The notes under the pieces are model-generated. The model saw nothing but the letters and a program-made list of their open reading frames with translations. It did not search any database and was not told the DNA's origin. Below, piece after piece: positions 62,237 to 64,000 of a stretch of 64,000 nucleotides of DNA (its first letter is position 1; the number at the start of each line of letters is the position of its first letter). The DNA comes from Deltaproteobacteria bacterium (GTDB lineage: Bacteria; Myxococcota_A; UBA796; JAFGLY01). The stretch spans positions 101,142 to 165,141 of the forward strand of contig JAFGLY010000166.1 of assembly GCA_016927815.1 (NCBI GenBank), read 5' to 3'. The position numbers and the translations under genes are program-made.

Positions 62237-63723
62237 TGCGCCCGCTCCCCGTCGCCTCCCTCCTCGTCGTCCTCGCCGCCTGTCCCGGGCCCGAGCAGGG
62301 CCTGGACAAGACCGTCATCCGCGGGGTGCTCGAGATCCCGCCCTGGAGCGGCGTCGAAGGCGCCGACTCGGACGAAGCCGACAACGCCGAGTGGATCCAT
62401 GCCACCTTGCTCGAGCCCTTGACCTGGCGCCAGATGGACGTCACCGGTCACAGCCGGACCTTTGGGACCGTGGTCCAGCCGGGCGACATCGATCGCTACA
62501 CGCTCGGCGCCCAGGGCAGTGGGACGCTCGAGGTCACGCTCTCGTTCGCCACGACCTTCACGGACGACACGGACGCGACCACCTACACCCTCGAGCTCTA
62601 CGACTTCTCGTTCACCGACGAGGAGGGGGAGCCGACTGTGGTGGTCTCGCAGGGCTCGGACGGCACGCATGGCCTCGTCAGCGCTTCCATCCCGGCCTCC
62701 AAGGGCGGGACCTACGGCATCGGCATCGTGGCGGGCCGCTCCACCGAGGCCGAGAGTGGCGACTACCGGTTCACGGTCGCGTCGCTTCCTCCGTCGGACG
62801 ACCAGTTCACCGTGGGCGCCTACCGGGAGGAGGATCCCACCGCACATACCGCTCCGGTCGGAGGGGCCTCCGTCCACCGCCTCGCCTGGGACGCCGAGCG
62901 CGCCACCTGGCGCGGCACCTTCGAGATCCTCTACGTGCGCGAGGTGATCCCCGACACCGCCGAGATGCAGCAGCAGGCCAGCCGGTTCGAGGGCGACACC
63001 GGCGTCACGCTGCCGCCGATCTGGACCACCCGGGAGGACGTGGAAACCGCCTACCTCGCGGGTGGCAACTTCTCGACCCTCAACGCGAGCATCGCGTCCG
63101 GCACGCTCTACTCTGCGACCTCCGTAGCCGTCGACACCAGCGGGCACGGGGAGGACGGGTTCGTGGGCGGATGGACGGTGGGCCTCTCGGCCGGGCAGCC
63201 CAGGGTCACCTCGGACATCGTGGTGGTGGTGGACGCCATCCGGCCGCGCGTCGTGGGCTGGGAGCACACCGAGTCCGAACCGAACGACGTGCCCCTGACC
63301 TTGGAGGTCTACTCCCCGCTCGACCCCACGACGCTCGAGAAGGTCGCCAACGCGCTTCCGACCGCCAGCGGACCGGGGTTCGTGGACATCGTCCACGGCG
63401 TCCAGTCCTACCCGATCGACGATCCCGCCTGGGGAGACGGCGACATCGACGTCTTCCGGATCACGGTCCCCGAGACCATGGGCCTGTCCGCGACCACGGG
63501 CTGGGCCGACGACGGCGACGACCTCGACGTCCTCTTCTACGGTCCCGAGGGCGCCCTGTACGCCTACGCGGCGGGCCTGTCCAACCCGGAGATCTTCTCC
63601 ACCCAGGCGGACTTCGGGTTCTCCCTCGATCCCGAGACCGCCTACTACCTCGTGGTCCTCGGGTACGCCGGGCCCGCCGGGGATCGGGACTACACCGTCG
63701 AGTTCGAGTACGCAGCGCCCTAG
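62236..63723 (+). CDS. Secreted lipoprotein with PPC-like domains, TonB-receptor partner
   Basis: The 495 residues start with a lipoprotein leader (LVVLAACPG, Cys16). Two PPC-like beta domains are visible, near residues 78-195 (VQPGDIDRYTLGAQGSGTL) and 410-495 (GDGDIDVFRITVPE, DLDVLFYGPEGALYAY). No catalytic motif was seen. The gene overlaps the receptor stop by one base, so the two are coupled; a surface capture role for the receptor's ligand is plausible. ATG 62236 has GAGAGGAGAG upstream. Confidence 0.8.
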   Translation: MRPLPVASLLVVLAACPGPEQGLDKTVIRGVLEIPPWSGVEGADSDEADNAEWIHATLLEPLTWRQMDVTGHSRTFGTVVQPGDIDRYTLGAQGSGTLEVTLSFATTFTDDTDATTYTLELYDFSFTDEEGEPTVVVSQGSDGTHGLVSASIPASKGGTYGIGIVAGRSTEAESGDYRFTVASLPPSDDQFTVGAYREEDPTAHTAPVGGASVHRLAWDAERATWRGTFEILYVREVIPDTAEMQQQASRFEGDTGVTLPPIWTTREDVETAYLAGGNFSTLNASIASGTLYSATSVAVDTSGHGEDGFVGGWTVGLSAGQPRVTSDIVVVVDAIRPRVVGWEHTESEPNDVPLTLEVYSPLDPTTLEKVANALPTASGPGFVDIVHGVQSYPIDDPAWGDGDIDVFRITVPETMGLSATTGWADDGDDLDVLFYGPEGALYAYAAGLSNPEIFSTQADFGFSLDPETAYYLVVLGYAGPAGDRDYTVEFEYAAP

Positions 63724-63851
63724 GCGCCGCGAAGCGTTCGCCCATACGACCCGGGCCCTGCGGGCCGACGCGTCTCGCCATCGCGTGGATCACCCCCGCG
63801 GGGGGCAACCCCGCCACGACCCCCCTCCCACCTCCGGCGCCCCCGCTCTCT

Positions 63852-63905
63852 CCCACGATCACAATCCCGCCCACGATCACGATCACGATCCCGCCCACGA
63901 TCCCG
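63852..63905. repeat. Short tandem repeats, CCCACGATC(ACGATC)nCCG
   Basis: Three variable copies of CCCACGATC plus 0-2 ACGATC units lie in the spacer after the lipoprotein gene (one copy has ACAATC). The rest of 63724-63913 is GC-rich with a GGCCC-TGC-GGGCC hairpin but no T run. I see no gene in it. Confidence 0.7.
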
Positions 63906-63913
63906 CACCCCCA

Positions 63914-64000
63914 CTACCGGAACCTCCGAATGAGCCCCGTGAGCATCGCCGACAGCCGTGCTGCGCGCTCCATCGCCGGCACGACCGCCTGTGCGCCCAC
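63914..64000 (-). CDS. C-terminal end of an unidentified gene
   Basis: On the minus strand, 28 codons run from the window edge to a TAG at 63914-63916: VGAQAVVPAMERAARLSAM, then LTGLIRRFR. Third-position GC is high and the peptide is amphipathic, as for a helical C-terminus. It would converge with the lipoprotein gene. Too short for a family call. Confidence 0.45.
   Translation of the reverse strand: MGAQAVVPAMERAARLSAMLTGLIRRFR

Noticed and set aside
63852..63905. Replication or attachment site
   Set aside because: The ACGATC units are short, without DnaA boxes, AT-rich DNA or integrase; a simple tandem repeat is sufficient.

Overview
The window reads as a chromosomal segment of a high-GC bacterium from the Myxococcota or a close delta-proteobacterial relative. 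The pointers are a MYXO-CTERM-like tail and MopM-type Cys/Asp-rich repeats (11588-13936), an AgmX/PglI-type C-terminal domain (42566-43435), abundant lipoproteins, an FG-GAP/ASPIC protein and an Oar-like TonB-dependent receptor. Genes are tightly packed with many 4-bp start/stop overlaps and GTG starts. No rRNA, tRNA, CRISPR array, phage or insertion sequence was seen.

Layout. 1-3504: purine operon purB(partial)-purD-purN-purF. 3554-5557: a large membrane protein (minus). 5701-11377: a complete [NiFe]-hydrogenase maturation operon hypF-C-D-E-A-B, with no hydrogenase structural genes nearby. 11588-14397: a Kelch/MopM surface protein and a small membrane protein. 14394-16158 (minus): an O2/NO/superoxide defence operon of flavodiiron protein, rubredoxin and desulfoferrodoxin, divergent from a FIST-domain (NosP-like) protein. 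17443-19828: a GT87-type membrane protein and a TolB-like propeller protein. 19829-20165: a 337-bp gap holding a truncated four-helix-bundle (IVS-type) gene between inverted heptamer repeats. 20166-30342 (minus): a long probable operon headed by a pseudokinase and two lipoproteins, then a full peptide ABC transporter and a TPR envelope protein. 30548-34731: lipoprotein, zinc-ribbon/TPR protein, tsaC and a TrmN6-like methyltransferase. 34662-40141 (minus): envelope and secreted proteins and an LPLAT-type acyltransferase. 40228-43435: hydrolase, SAM hydroxide adenosyltransferase, CPBP glutamic protease (a possible myxosortase) and a zinc-ribbon/AgmX protein. 43445-44478: rimI and a SurA-N-like protein. 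44548-52255: a GldA/F/G-like ABC module, a DUF4340 protein, a selenocysteine-containing lipoprotein, tsaD and rsmA. 52412-56758: parC-parE, followed by a clear intrinsic terminator. 56912-63723: methyltransferase, EEP-family lipoprotein, double-FKBP lipoprotein, TonB-dependent receptor and a lipoprotein partner.

The most striking observation is at 49186-50439. A 45-codon lipoprotein leader and a 372-codon body lie in the same frame, separated only by one TGA codon. The TGA falls where I recall a Cys in the related phosphoesterase-like family (EPCGC appears here as EPTG-UGA). It is followed at the expected distance by a hairpin whose loop (GGUCU, then GC) matches the core of the E. coli fdhF SECIS. 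I read this as one selenoprotein gene that standard gene calling would truncate or miss.
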